Positions 32,101 to 39,837 of a stretch of 41,067 nt of DNA are shown here, one piece after another (the first letter of the stretch is position 1; each line of letters starts with the position of its first letter). Made by a program: the position numbers and the translations under genes. The notes below the pieces were generated by a model. That model made no database searches. It was not told where the DNA came from and saw nothing but the letters and a program-made list of their open reading frames with translations. The stretch comes from a virus. The stretch spans positions 1-41,067 of the IMG/VR virus record IMGVR_UViG_3300007734_000686; one strand, written 5' to 3'.

Positions 32101-32200
32101 CAACTACAAGGTAGTCAGCTACTACTTTAGTTTTATCTGCGGCTGATAGAATACCATAAGCTCTTGCGGCTTGTACGGCTAGTCTTGACAATAATGACAT
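29183..32200 (-). CDS. Long tail fibre/adhesin with glycine-rich blocks and LamG-like domain
   Basis: 1005 aa. After a short helical start come two long Gly-rich blocks (about residues 28-285 and 303-560), each opening with YLVVAGGGGGG and ending in a SGIVIISY strand. They resemble the polyglycine-II sheets of T4-like gp38 adhesins. From about 587 a concanavalin/LamG-like domain follows (WTISFWWKRGS, YHIVMAYDS, FKLYVNGNQQ), then a SPRY-like C-terminal region (FYAEFTVTA, ITFYKNNTSQG). Probable host-recognition protein. Confidence 0.78.
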   Translation of the reverse strand: MSLLSRLAVQAARAYGILSAADKTKVVADYLVVAGGGGGGANAGGGGGAGGLRSTVTATGGGGSLESAITLSTLNTYSITVGAGGSFGSTTGTPVSTNGTNSSISGTGLSTITSTGGGRGLNPDNNGVSGGSGSGAAGTGSKTGGAGTTNQGYKGGDSNATFIAGGGGGAGAVGGNASGSTSGNGGAGVAVAISGSSVTYAGGGGGGKEGASGAGTGGSGGGGNGAAANGNGTAGTANTGGGGGGGSNGATVYGGAGGSGIVIISYTSATPKFVGGTITTSGGKQIHTFTSSGTLSPITPITASYLVVAGGGGGGASSLTYDVGNGGGGAGGLLTSSTTLYSGATYVVTVGAGGGGGAAGSNVGSQGSSSSVSGTGLTTISTTGGGFGATYQTSQNGGSGGSGGGGAGGSSVTGTGGTGTTGQGFAGGNSGTTGVASYAGGGGGGSSAAGQNGSTVSNNGGNGGAGTASSINGSSVTYAGGGGGGCYTGYTAGTGGSGGGGAGGTWRSVGNPGTANLGGGGGGASGGTNAGGNGGSGIVIISYAGSQAFNGGLVTSSGGNTIHTFTSTGALTPLTNNLNNSLRFRSSASAYLSRTPTVAGNRQTWTISFWWKRGSISSEQYIVSADTSGANETWLRINAADTLQFQTFGGTNANLTTSAVFRDPSAWYHIVMAYDSTQATAGNRFKLYVNGNQQTLTGTNPTLNESQAINNTVSQQFCRRASTSGSYADNYLTDVYLIDGQALEPYYFGNNDANGVWKPILYKGTYGTNGFYLTFGNTTSTTTLGYDSSPNGNNWTCNNISLTAGITYDAMTDVPTNTSATVANYAVMNPLWKDGTTVIAQGNLDVSNGNYGGFSTLTIPTNSKFYAEFTVTATEGNQGVGILKAANAYSGVISQADMFGSNSVTYYSTNGNKFVLGGGSTAYGSSWGTIGDVIGIAVDTVNNQITFYKNNTSQGVITGLTSGIEWVFATGNQTNTGGGAWNFGQRPFQYSAPSGFLPLNTYNLP

Positions 32201-32209
32201 TGTTAATTC

Positions 32210-33013
32210 CTATTTGAATTGTGTTTGAGCTGCGAATACAGAGAATGTTGCTGAACCTGTTTTAATAATGGTATATGAGTAAGCATCTACACCAGAAGCA
32301 TTACCGCTAGACCATGCTGTGCCACCTTGATATTTAGGTGTGACAGATGTACCGTCTACAGTAACAGCGTTGTTATAGTATGCTGTAGCACCTTGTGATA
32401 CTAAAAATACTAGTGTAATAGCTTGACCTGTAGACATGATAGTATTTAAAGATGTTGAACTATTACCTCTAAAGTTTACTGTCCAGTTAGCTGAAGCGTT
32501 AGTTGTATAGTATAACACAGACTGTGTTGTAGCATCATAGTTAATAGTACCTGTAGCTGCTGTTGCAGATACGGTTGCTACTTCTGCTGCGTCTTGGAAT
32601 ACTGCAGCAATAGCTGTTGTTGAACCTGTAAATGTTTGTGTGGCAGTAAAGTTTGTAGCTGTTGCTGGAGCTACATAATCTGTACCTGCTGTAGCATTTG
32701 CTAATGCACCACCACTATTAGCTTTTAGAATAGCTGTGCCTGAAGGAGGTGCTAATACGTCTGTACCGATAGCAAGACCTAGAGCAGTTCTAGCTGAAGA
32801 TGCAGTAGTAGAACCTGTACCACCTGCACCAATAGGGATAGAGTCTCCACTTTCTGCTGACTGTAGGTCACGAATTTGTGCCATTAGGGTTCTAATAGCA
32901 TTGTTAATATTAGAAGGTGCGCAACCCTCGTCAATATTAATACCTGCAATGTCTGTGTTTAAATTTGCGCCAGCACTTGTAGATGCGTACTGACTTATCT
33001 TATTTTTTGGCAT
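32210..33013 (-). CDS. Tail fibre protein
   Basis: 267 aa. The NKISQYASTSAGANLNTDIA start, followed by EGCAPSNINNAIRTLMAQIRDLQ, is a standard N-terminal module of aquatic phage tail fibres, and IPIGAGGTGSTTASSARTAL is the shaft repeat found in many fibres. The C-terminal half is beta-rich. Confidence 0.78.
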   Translation of the reverse strand: MPKNKISQYASTSAGANLNTDIAGINIDEGCAPSNINNAIRTLMAQIRDLQSAESGDSIPIGAGGTGSTTASSARTALGLAIGTDVLAPPSGTAILKANSGGALANATAGTDYVAPATATNFTATQTFTGSTTAIAAVFQDAAEVATVSATAATGTINYDATTQSVLYYTTNASANWTVNFRGNSSTSLNTIMSTGQAITLVFLVSQGATAYYNNAVTVDGTSVTPKYQGGTAWSSGNASGVDAYSYTIIKTGSATFSVFAAQTQFK

Positions 33014-33027
33014 AATTCTTCCTTAAA

Positions 33028-34242
33028 TTAACTATTTACCCATGTATTGCTACTTGAACTTGATGCTGTCCATGTGTCTGAACTTGGAGTAATATCAGTC
33101 CATGAACTTGCACCTGCTGTTATTTCTGTCCAAGTATCGCTACTTGGTGTTACATCACTCCATGACTCTGAACCAGGTGTGACTGGTGACCATTCTTCAC
33201 CGATAATATAACCATTTGCTACGACTGTAGCGTTGCCTGTAATACTTCCTAAACCATACCATATTGCATTTGGGTCTGCTGTGACTGTTGCTTCACAAGT
33301 AATATCACCATTACCTGAATATTGAACACCACCTAACCCTGCTAATAAAGCATAGCCTTCTATAGAACCATCAAATGTTCTAATTCTATTTGCACTACCT
33401 GATACTGTAGCGTCTGCTGTAATATCACCTGAAGATAGTCTGTAACGGATACCGTCACCTGATACTGTAGCTTCAGAAACTATGTCTCCAGAGCTTGTAT
33501 AAATAGCTGTAGGACTTCCAGAAACGCTTGCTAACGCATTTATTTCACCTTGCCCTACTAATACCCTTATTGCGTCACCAGATAGTGTTGCAAAGCCTGT
33601 AATATCTCCACTACTAAATGTAATTTTAGTAGCTTCACCTTCTAATTGAGCATTAGCAGTAATAGCACCATCACCGGTAGCTATTAAATTACCATCACCT
33701 GTAATAATTGCACTAGATGTAATTGAACCATCATTAAGTCTTATTCTTGTATTATTTCCTACAAGTTCAGCATTAGCAGTAATATCGCCTGATGATGTTG
33801 CTATTTTAGTTCCATCACCAGATACAGTTGCATCTGCATTAATAACACCATCATTTAATCTTATTCTAGTATTATTGCCTACAACTGTAGCATCTGCTGT
33901 AATGTCACCTGATGATGTAGCTACTCTTGTTCCATCACCTGCAACTGTAGCGTCTGCTGTAATAGCGCCTGTACTTTGTCTAACTCTTACATCATTACCA
34001 ACTAAACTTGCTTCAGAAGTAATTGCACCTGTAGCTAAATTTATACAAGCAGCAGTAGTCCATAATGGACTATCTAAAGATATAGCTAAATTATCTAATG
34101 TGCCAAATGCGTCTAATTGGTCTAGTGTCCAAGGACCACAAACTATAGTGCCATTTTCATAAAATGTATTATCTAAACTATATGGTACATTTTCTAAACT
34201 ACCAAATACGTCTAGTTCTTCTAACGTCATTGGTACTGGCAT
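33028..34242 (-). CDS. Repeat-rich tail/virion protein (beta-solenoid-like)
   Basis: 404 aa. The N-terminus has two LxxLDxFGxLxNxxxSLD motifs. Residues ~75-340 hold a dozen or so copies of a ~20-residue unit based on SSGDITADATVVGNNTRIR. The C-terminus has five W repeats of the type SDTWTEITAG. Such tandem units fit a fibrous spine. It lies between the fibre and Gp80-like genes. Confidence 0.72.
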   Translation of the reverse strand: MPVPMTLEELDVFGSLENVPYSLDNTFYENGTIVCGPWTLDQLDAFGTLDNLAISLDSPLWTTAACINLATGAITSEASLVGNDVRVRQSTGAITADATVAGDGTRVATSSGDITADATVVGNNTRIRLNDGVINADATVSGDGTKIATSSGDITANAELVGNNTRIRLNDGSITSSAIITGDGNLIATGDGAITANAQLEGEATKITFSSGDITGFATLSGDAIRVLVGQGEINALASVSGSPTAIYTSSGDIVSEATVSGDGIRYRLSSGDITADATVSGSANRIRTFDGSIEGYALLAGLGGVQYSGNGDITCEATVTADPNAIWYGLGSITGNATVVANGYIIGEEWSPVTPGSESWSDVTPSSDTWTEITAGASSWTDITPSSDTWTASSSSSNTWVNS

Positions 34243-34250
34243 AATTTACC

Positions 34251-34643
34251 TTAGGCTAATGTTACAGAGATAGCACCACTTGCAAATTTGAATATATCAC
34301 CTGTATCAATTGTTTTAGATGTTGTAACTGGTGAGTGATATAAAAGGTTACCACCTGTAGAAGCATCATTGATACCAAAATATGCAACTGTTCCCCATGA
34401 AGCTGTAGCTTGTGGAAACTCTACTGCAGCACTATTTGTAGTTACACCATTAGAAGGTGCGCCAAATGTTACTGCTGTTCTAGCATAGCTTGTACCAACT
34501 GTGCTAACTTCTGTACCACTACCTGCATCTGTAGGGTCAGTTGTCCATAGTGATACATAAACTGTTGCTGGTGATGTGTATGTTGTTGCTCTTAGAGTAG
34601 CGTTAATTAACGCATTTTCTAAAAAGTTACTCATTTCTGCCAT
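34251..34643 (-). CDS. Gp80-like tail/fibre protein
   Basis: 130 aa. LENALINATLRATTYTSPAT, VYVSLWTTDPTDAGSGTEV and SKTIDTGDIFKFASGAI match the Gp80-like virion protein pattern widespread in podoviruses. Beta-rich small domain. In the tail gene row. Confidence 0.78.
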   Translation of the reverse strand: MAEMSNFLENALINATLRATTYTSPATVYVSLWTTDPTDAGSGTEVSTVGTSYARTAVTFGAPSNGVTTNSAAVEFPQATASWGTVAYFGINDASTGGNLLYHSPVTTSKTIDTGDIFKFASGAISVTLA

Positions 34644-34653
34644 AATATTGTCC

Positions 34654-35268
34654 TTATCTTGGTGTTACGTTTAGTGAAGTGTATGGGTATGTTTGACCCA
34701 AGTCGCTTGTCTTAATGTTTGCAATTGCTCTGTCGTATAAACCTGACCATGTTTGAATACGTGCATCATTTAACAAGTATGGTTCAGCTTCTGCTAGAGT
34801 TGCATATAATAAAGCGTCTGGGTAATTAGCTAGATATAAGTTACTAGCTGTTGTTGTTGATATAAATGTAGGTTGTGCATAGTATAGAATTTGTGCTGTA
34901 AAACTACCATTAGGTGTTGGCGCAAATTGGAACTCTGAACCTAGCATTGTAAAAAAGTGTGGTCTACCTGATAATGATGTTTGACCATTTTTAAAGAATA
35001 AGTCTGGTGACTGATATTCTAAAATAACAGGTGGGTTACCTTGTAAGTGTATTTCCCTTACTTCTAATATATCTGTGGGTAAAGATACTGTGCCATCACC
35101 TGAAGTAATTGCAGCAGTCGCTACCTTTAACATCTTTTCAGTTCTTAAGTCACGTGACATTCTTGTTTGTGCTAACTGAATGAAGTCAGGTATCTGTGAT
35201 GACAAGTCTGTTCGTGCAAGGTAATTCTCTACCACAGTCACAAAACTGGTATAGTTGGTAAAAGCCAT
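34654..35268 (-). CDS. Head-tail adaptor, SU10/P22 gp4-like
   Basis: 204 aa. The start YTSFVTVVENYLARTDLSSQ followed by IPDFIQLAQTRMSRDLRTEK, the SLPTDILEVREIHLQGN stretch and a YYAQPTFISTTTASNLYLAN segment follow the SU10-type adaptor/P22 gp4 pattern. It would sit below the portal and start the tail. Its presence alongside the SU10-like capsid and P22-like portal is coherent. Confidence 0.78.
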   Translation of the reverse strand: MAFTNYTSFVTVVENYLARTDLSSQIPDFIQLAQTRMSRDLRTEKMLKVATAAITSGDGTVSLPTDILEVREIHLQGNPPVILEYQSPDLFFKNGQTSLSGRPHFFTMLGSEFQFAPTPNGSFTAQILYYAQPTFISTTTASNLYLANYPDALLYATLAEAEPYLLNDARIQTWSGLYDRAIANIKTSDLGQTYPYTSLNVTPR

Positions 35269-35277
35269 GTAATATCC

Positions 35278-35790
35278 TTAAAGTTTTTTCAGAAAGACAA
35301 TGCACCCATTACCTATGGATACTTGCTTTAGAATAGTGAAACGCTTAATTAATTTCTCACTCCACCATGATAATGGTTGTTGAATTAAGTGAGCATTACG
35401 ACCATCTGGTAAAGTTTTTTGTGCTGGACCTGTGTGTATTGTAAACAGTCCATATTTATCTACGACTCTTTGTAAGTCATCTAATACATTATCTAGTAAT
35501 TCAGGTTCTATGTGTTCAAGAACGTCTATACATGTGACAAACTCACAAGGTTCTGGTGTTTGACTCCATAATTCGTTACTTGGTTCATAAGGTGTGTAAT
35601 TTACTACACATTTTATTGCATCTTTTAGCCTACATTTACCTGCACCGTAGTCTAATAAGTTAGTAATGTTATGGTTCTTGATAATTTCATCAACAATTGG
35701 TGCATAAGCGACACTTGCTACACCATATTCAGGGTTTTCATGCAGTTTTGACTGCATTTCCCTATATTCTTTAGATATTAAGTTGCTCAA
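35278..35790 (-). CDS. SAM-dependent methyltransferase, class I
   Basis: 170 aa. Motif I LLDYGAGKC (residues 45-53) and the VTCIDVLEHIEP segment (about 85-95) identify a Rossmann-type methyltransferase. The target is unknown; it lies in the head/tail operon, next to the TPR-glycosyltransferase, and the two overlap by 20 bases. It may finish or methylate the sugar placed by that enzyme, or modify DNA or virion protein. Confidence 0.8.
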   Translation of the reverse strand: MSNLISKEYREMQSKLHENPEYGVASVAYAPIVDEIIKNHNITNLLDYGAGKCRLKDAIKCVVNYTPYEPSNELWSQTPEPCEFVTCIDVLEHIEPELLDNVLDDLQRVVDKYGLFTIHTGPAQKTLPDGRNAHLIQQPLSWWSEKLIKRFTILKQVSIGNGCIVFLKKL

Positions 35791-37093
35791 TGACTTCTTT
35801 CCACGTTCTATCGTCTTGGTAAATTAGTCTCATGTGGCGATACCATGGCATACTTGGTTGAGCATAACGCCATTGGTGATATTTAGGTACTAAGCACCAT
35901 GTTTTAACGCCCATAGCAGCACTACAATGTAATGCAGTAGTGTTTACTCCTAAATTCATGTCACAAGCAGCTATTAAATTAGCTGTAACGTCATAATCTT
36001 TTGCGTCTGTTGCAAATTCAAAGTACTTAATACCGTCAATTTTGCGTTCTACGCTATAGTCTAAGCTAACTAACTGTATATCTTTGCGTCTTAATAGTGG
36101 CTGTAAGTCTTCTTCTGTGAGTTGACGACCTTTAGAGTTAGTTCTAAATGTACCACCTTTAGTTGTGATACCAATGACTGTCTTACCCCATGTCTTAAAC
36201 ATGGACTTCCACATATTTACTTGTTCAGTATCAGGAACTAGAAAAGGAGTCCCAGGAAAGCTCTTGCTTGTTGTTCTGAAAAACTGAGGTAAACCGCCAA
36301 TTCCACACCTTGCGTCAAAGCTAAGACCATCTAACCACCTCACATTATCTTGTTTACGAGTGCCATGCACTTCTGCTTTAGGAAAACTACGTTTAAATAG
36401 TGTTTCTAAGCGTTCATCACAGTCTATATAGACTTGTTTGCTAATGTCTATAGCGTCAGGAATACATGAAGCATAAAATATCTCATCACCTAAACCTTGT
36501 TCACCATAGATAACTATAGTTTTGTCTTTAGAACCGTCCCATCTATGTTCATTACCATAAACTAATTCTTTACGGAACTTGCCACCTAGTGACTTATCCC
36601 ATTCTTTCCAACCTTCTACCCATTGTCCTTTAGCTAAGTAACTATGAGCTAGGTTTAACTGTGCATGTAATTCGTTAGGGTCACATTCTAAAGCCATCTT
36701 TGCAGCTTTTTCTGCATCTTCCCATCTTGACGTTTGAACAAGTGATGCTGAAGCATTAGAATATGCCATAGCATAGTTAGGGTCTAGTTCTGCAGACTTT
36801 AGAAAGTATTTAATAGCGTCTTCAAAGTTATCCATTTCGTGACATGCACGACCTAGAGAAGTCCATAACGCTTTATTGCCTGGTTGTTCTTGTAATGCTC
36901 TACGGAAGTATTGGTAAGCAAATGCAGGTTTATCACCCATAAGCCAAATATAACCTAAGAAGTTTAATGTAGCAGCATCATTAGGATATACCATTAACAC
37001 TTCATTAATGATAGGCATTGCTGTGTCATACTGTTCCTTAGTGATAAGGTCATGTATGGCTAACTGTACTTTCTTTAATTCGTCTTTATCCAT
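35771..37093 (-). CDS. TPR-containing glycosyltransferase
   Basis: 440 aa. Residues ~1-180 are TPR repeats (LNFLGYIWLMGDKPAFAYQY, LWTSLGRACHEMDNFEDAIK, AYSNASASLVQTSRWEDAEK). The second half begins with IVIYGEQGLGDEIFYASCIP and contains CDMNLGVNTTALHCSAAMGV, as in TPR-fused GT9/GT41-like glycosyltransferases. It lies directly in the late operon after the gene that follows capsid. Sugar donor and acceptor unknown. Confidence 0.83.
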   Translation of the reverse strand: MDKDELKKVQLAIHDLITKEQYDTAMPIINEVLMVYPNDAATLNFLGYIWLMGDKPAFAYQYFRRALQEQPGNKALWTSLGRACHEMDNFEDAIKYFLKSAELDPNYAMAYSNASASLVQTSRWEDAEKAAKMALECDPNELHAQLNLAHSYLAKGQWVEGWKEWDKSLGGKFRKELVYGNEHRWDGSKDKTIVIYGEQGLGDEIFYASCIPDAIDISKQVYIDCDERLETLFKRSFPKAEVHGTRKQDNVRWLDGLSFDARCGIGGLPQFFRTTSKSFPGTPFLVPDTEQVNMWKSMFKTWGKTVIGITTKGGTFRTNSKGRQLTEEDLQPLLRRKDIQLVSLDYSVERKIDGIKYFEFATDAKDYDVTANLIAACDMNLGVNTTALHCSAAMGVKTWCLVPKYHQWRYAQPSMPWYRHMRLIYQDDRTWKEVIEQLNI

Positions 37094-37409
37094 TCTTTGT
37101 TGTCAACTTGAGATATGGATAGTTTTCGTTTATTTCTTTTATTAGAGCTTTTGTATGGTCAGGGTTATATATGTCTATCCCCTTTTGCTTTAACTGCATT
37201 TCCACTACAGGTGGAATACTAGCAAAGTGCGCCCATTCTTGTTTAACGCCTTTATTCCAAACTTCAGGGTTATCTCTGGACTGTTTAATCTTGTCTAACA
37301 TGCCACTCAAGTCTTGAGTAGAAGTTAGGTAGTATGTATCTTTAGCTGGGTCATAGTCAAAGTACTGACTTACACCTGTTACGCTATTGTGGTCAAATAA
37401 TATTGGCAT
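37086..37409 (-). CDS. Small late protein, conserved-phage type
   Basis: 107 aa from the ATG at 37409. MPILFDHNSVTGVSQYFDYD and EWAHFASIPPVVEMQLKQKG, then YNPDHTKALIKEINENYPYL, are a known pattern of small phage proteins found after capsid genes. An upstream in-frame ATG (37445) would start inside the terminator hairpin and is less likely. Function unknown. Confidence 0.78.
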   Translation of the reverse strand: MPILFDHNSVTGVSQYFDYDPAKDTYYLTSTQDLSGMLDKIKQSRDNPEVWNKGVKQEWAHFASIPPVVEMQLKQKGIDIYNPDHTKALIKEINENYPYLKLTTKNG

Positions 37410-37410
37410 A

Positions 37411-37442
37411 TAAAAATAAACAGAGGGAGAATTAACTCCCTC
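37411..37442 (-). terminator. Intrinsic terminator after the capsid gene
   Basis: On the minus strand: stem GAGGGAG, loop TTAATT, stem CTCCCTC, then TGTTTATTTTTA. It is 20 bases past the capsid stop. Like the post-capsid terminator of T7, it could raise the share of transcripts ending with capsid; a Q-like protein would allow read-through. Confidence 0.78.
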
Positions 37443-37462
37443 CATTATATCACGTCTAGTTA

Positions 37463-38414
37463 CTAAGCACCTACGTTTTGAACTTTAGCGTGTGCATCTG
37501 GGTTTTGAACCACAAGTGCATACTCTGCAGTTAAGAGCCATTTTGTGCTGTCACCAGTTTTAGCTAATTCTTCTTTAGACATAGGTCTGAGAGAAGCTAA
37601 GCCAACATAGCCTGGGTCTACGCAAAGAACAGCTTGGTCACGCATGAAGCGGTCAAGTTTTACAGTGTGGTTACCGAAATCTGACACATATACGTCAGCT
37701 GCTCCTGTAATGGTTGCTTGTGTTGTACCTTGAACGTTGTTGAACTTAGTAGCAATACCAGCAAAGCCTGAGAAACGAGCTTTGTTTGTAGCTGACATAA
37801 GGATTAATGATGGCTCGCCACCGTCTGTCCATGCCAATTGTAATGCTGATTTTAAGTCTGCTTCAATAAATGTTACTGATGTACCATCTGTTGGAGTTGC
37901 AACTGTACCGCCTGAAACCAGGAGTTGTACCTGCTGTAGAACCTGTTGCTAATACACGATTAACAATCCAAGACTCAATACCTGCTGTTGAACGAGCTGT
38001 TGCTGCGCCACCTGCTGATGATGCTTGGTTACGAACAATTGCATACTCCATATCACGCTTAAGTTCTTTACCAGCTTTCATAAGTTGGTAAGCAACTTCA
38101 GACTTACGACCATATTTTTTAACTACGTCATAAGTGTTTGAAATTTGAACTGTTTTGCTTGAGATTTGAGTATAGTTACCTAATACTGTTGTTGCTGGTA
38201 ATGTTGCGAATGATGAGTCATCACCTTCAATAGCTCTGTTAGTACCTGCTGCTGCAAGTGCGTCTGTTTGCCATTGATGGTATGTTTGACCTGCTGACAT
38301 TCTTTTTGCTAATGAAAGCAATGGTGTATCTTCTGGAGAAATATCAAAAATGATATCTTCAAATGATTCCGCTATACCTTTACCGGTATAACTATTGGTT
38401 GCTGATGCTGCCAT
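37463..38414 (-). pseudogene. Major capsid protein, right copy, frameshifted
   Basis: Same protein as 1..931, almost identical at the N-terminus, but two bases are missing around 37914 (CTGAGAAAC in the other copy reads CTGAAAC). The frame breaks after about residue 166. The 3' half continues in another frame and ends with a TAG at 37463, so this region also shows the true C-terminus (...VQNVGA). It is likely an assembly or base-calling artefact or a strain variant, because all other parts are conserved. Confidence 0.85.
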
Positions 38415-38435
38415 GTTATCTTTTCCTTTTGTAAA

Positions 38436-39433
38436 TTAAAGCATGTTTTCTATAAGTTTTGCTGCCATATCTGACTTACCTGTTTTACGTAATTGGTCAC
38501 GTAATTGACGGTGAGCAGAATTAGCTTCCGCTTTTGTATCTTTAGCTCCAGGCTTCACTACTGGTTTTGCGCTTGATACCTTTTTCTTTACAATTGAATC
38601 CTTTTGTTGAAGTTTGCGCCATTGCATAGCGTCATGCAACACCTTCACGTGACGAGGGTCAACAATTGAATTGAGTTCTGCATCTGTAAAGCCATAATCC
38701 TTGCCAGTAGATAACAATGCTTGGTTAGTCTCAGGACTCCAATTTGGTATCTCTTTTGCTAGAATCTCTTTACCTTTAGCTATCTTCTCAGCCATCAATT
38801 GCGTTTGCTTATTAACGACTTCTTGCTTTTTGGCTTCAAACTGTGAAACGAGTTGACTACGTTCTTGCTGTAGTTGGTTATATGTAAAGAAAAGTTTTTG
38901 CGCTTCTACAAAATCACTATCAGATAACTGTTGCCAATTCACGTTTGCATATTGGTTCAGTTGTTGGTCTAGTGCTGTAATTTTAGCTACATCTTCAATT
39001 AACACGTTATTAAGTTGCATCTGTTCTTGAAAGGCTTGCTCTTGAGCTTTAATACTCTCAGCATAGGCTTCTAGCTCTTTACGTTGCTCTGCAACTTGTT
39101 GTGTCTTTTGTGTGTAGTCTAAGCCTTGTTGTGCTAATGCTACAACCTCTTCTAAAGGTTTTTCTACTTCTTCACCATTGACCTTTAACTTTAAGATAGC
39201 AGGAACTTCATCTTCTTCAGACTGTTCTTCTTCTTCAACTTGGTCTTCTGATCTTCTGTAGGTTCAGCGTCTGTATCTTCAGATGTTTCGTCTGTAGGTA
39301 CTTCAGCTTCTTCTTGTGGTTCTTCTACTGGTTGCTCAGGAACATCTAGTTCTTTTACATCAGTTTGAATACTATCACCTAGCATAGCCTCTAATCGGCT
39401 TTGTGGTGACTGTTCTGCGACTTGGTCACTCAT
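38436..39433 (-). pseudogene. Scaffold protein, right copy, frameshifted
   Basis: Matches 953..1954 throughout. Four bases are missing near 39250 (the other copy reads TCATCTGGGTTATCATC, here TCTTCTGATCTTC), so the protein leaves frame after the acidic N-terminal ~60 residues. The remaining frame (from about 39240 down to 38436) is intact and its translation follows the left copy with a few substitutions. Start and ribosome site are as in the left copy. Confidence 0.85.
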
Positions 39434-39458
39434 AATATTTTCCTTGAAATTAGACAAT

Positions 39459-39478
39459 AAAAAAGACTCATAAGAGTC
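39459..39478 (-). terminator. Intrinsic terminator upstream of right scaffold copy
   Basis: On the minus strand: stem GACTC, loop TTAT, stem GAGTC, then six T. Same place as 1980..2000 but both stem arms differ in a way that keeps pairing. Confidence 0.72.
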
Positions 39479-39566
39479 CTAAGTAGGCTTGTCCTTACCT
39501 AAATTCTTTTGCATGTCAAAACGGTTTTCACTCAAAATACTGACAAATTGCTTTTGAATGAAACAC

Positions 39567-39837
39567 TTACCCAAATATTTTAAATTTAGGTCTGTCCGTT
39601 TGAATAGCTGCGAGCTTACCTGTTTGCATAACGTCAGTAAGTTGCTTGTTAATTTGGTTTAGTAATTGTAATGCGATAACTAATTTGTTATGGGTCTTTT
39701 CGTCACCTAGTGGGCTGTTAGCCATAGTAGATACAATGTTCTCTTTTACCTTAGCAATAGCTTCTTGGTAAATAGGGTTATCTAATATGACTGCTGCTTG
39801 TTCACCACGTTTTACTTCTTCTAAACTTATCCACCAT
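39567..39837 (-). pseudogene. Small protein between portal and scaffold, right copy, frameshifted
   Basis: Same protein as 2019..2291, but two bases are missing after the fourth codon (ATG GTG GAT AA...), so translation from the usual ATG ends after 11 codons. The body from about codon 6 on is intact in the shifted frame. Likely the same kind of end-of-contig error or strain variation as in the neighbouring scaffold and capsid copies. Confidence 0.78.

Noticed and set aside
30462-32114. Long plus-strand frames rich in Pro opposite the glycine-rich fibre
   Set aside because: They are the reverse of Gly codons (GGN gives NCC, Pro) and have no ribosome sites; the minus gene explains them.
37086-37445. 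Start of the post-capsid small gene at the ATG at 37445
   Set aside because: That ATG lies in the stem of a terminator hairpin; the pattern I know for this family begins at MPILFDHN (37409).
39191-39457. A separate 88-aa acidic gene and a separate 194-aa gene (38436..39020)
   Set aside because: Both are pieces of the scaffold gene split by a four-base deletion; the left copy shows the full gene.
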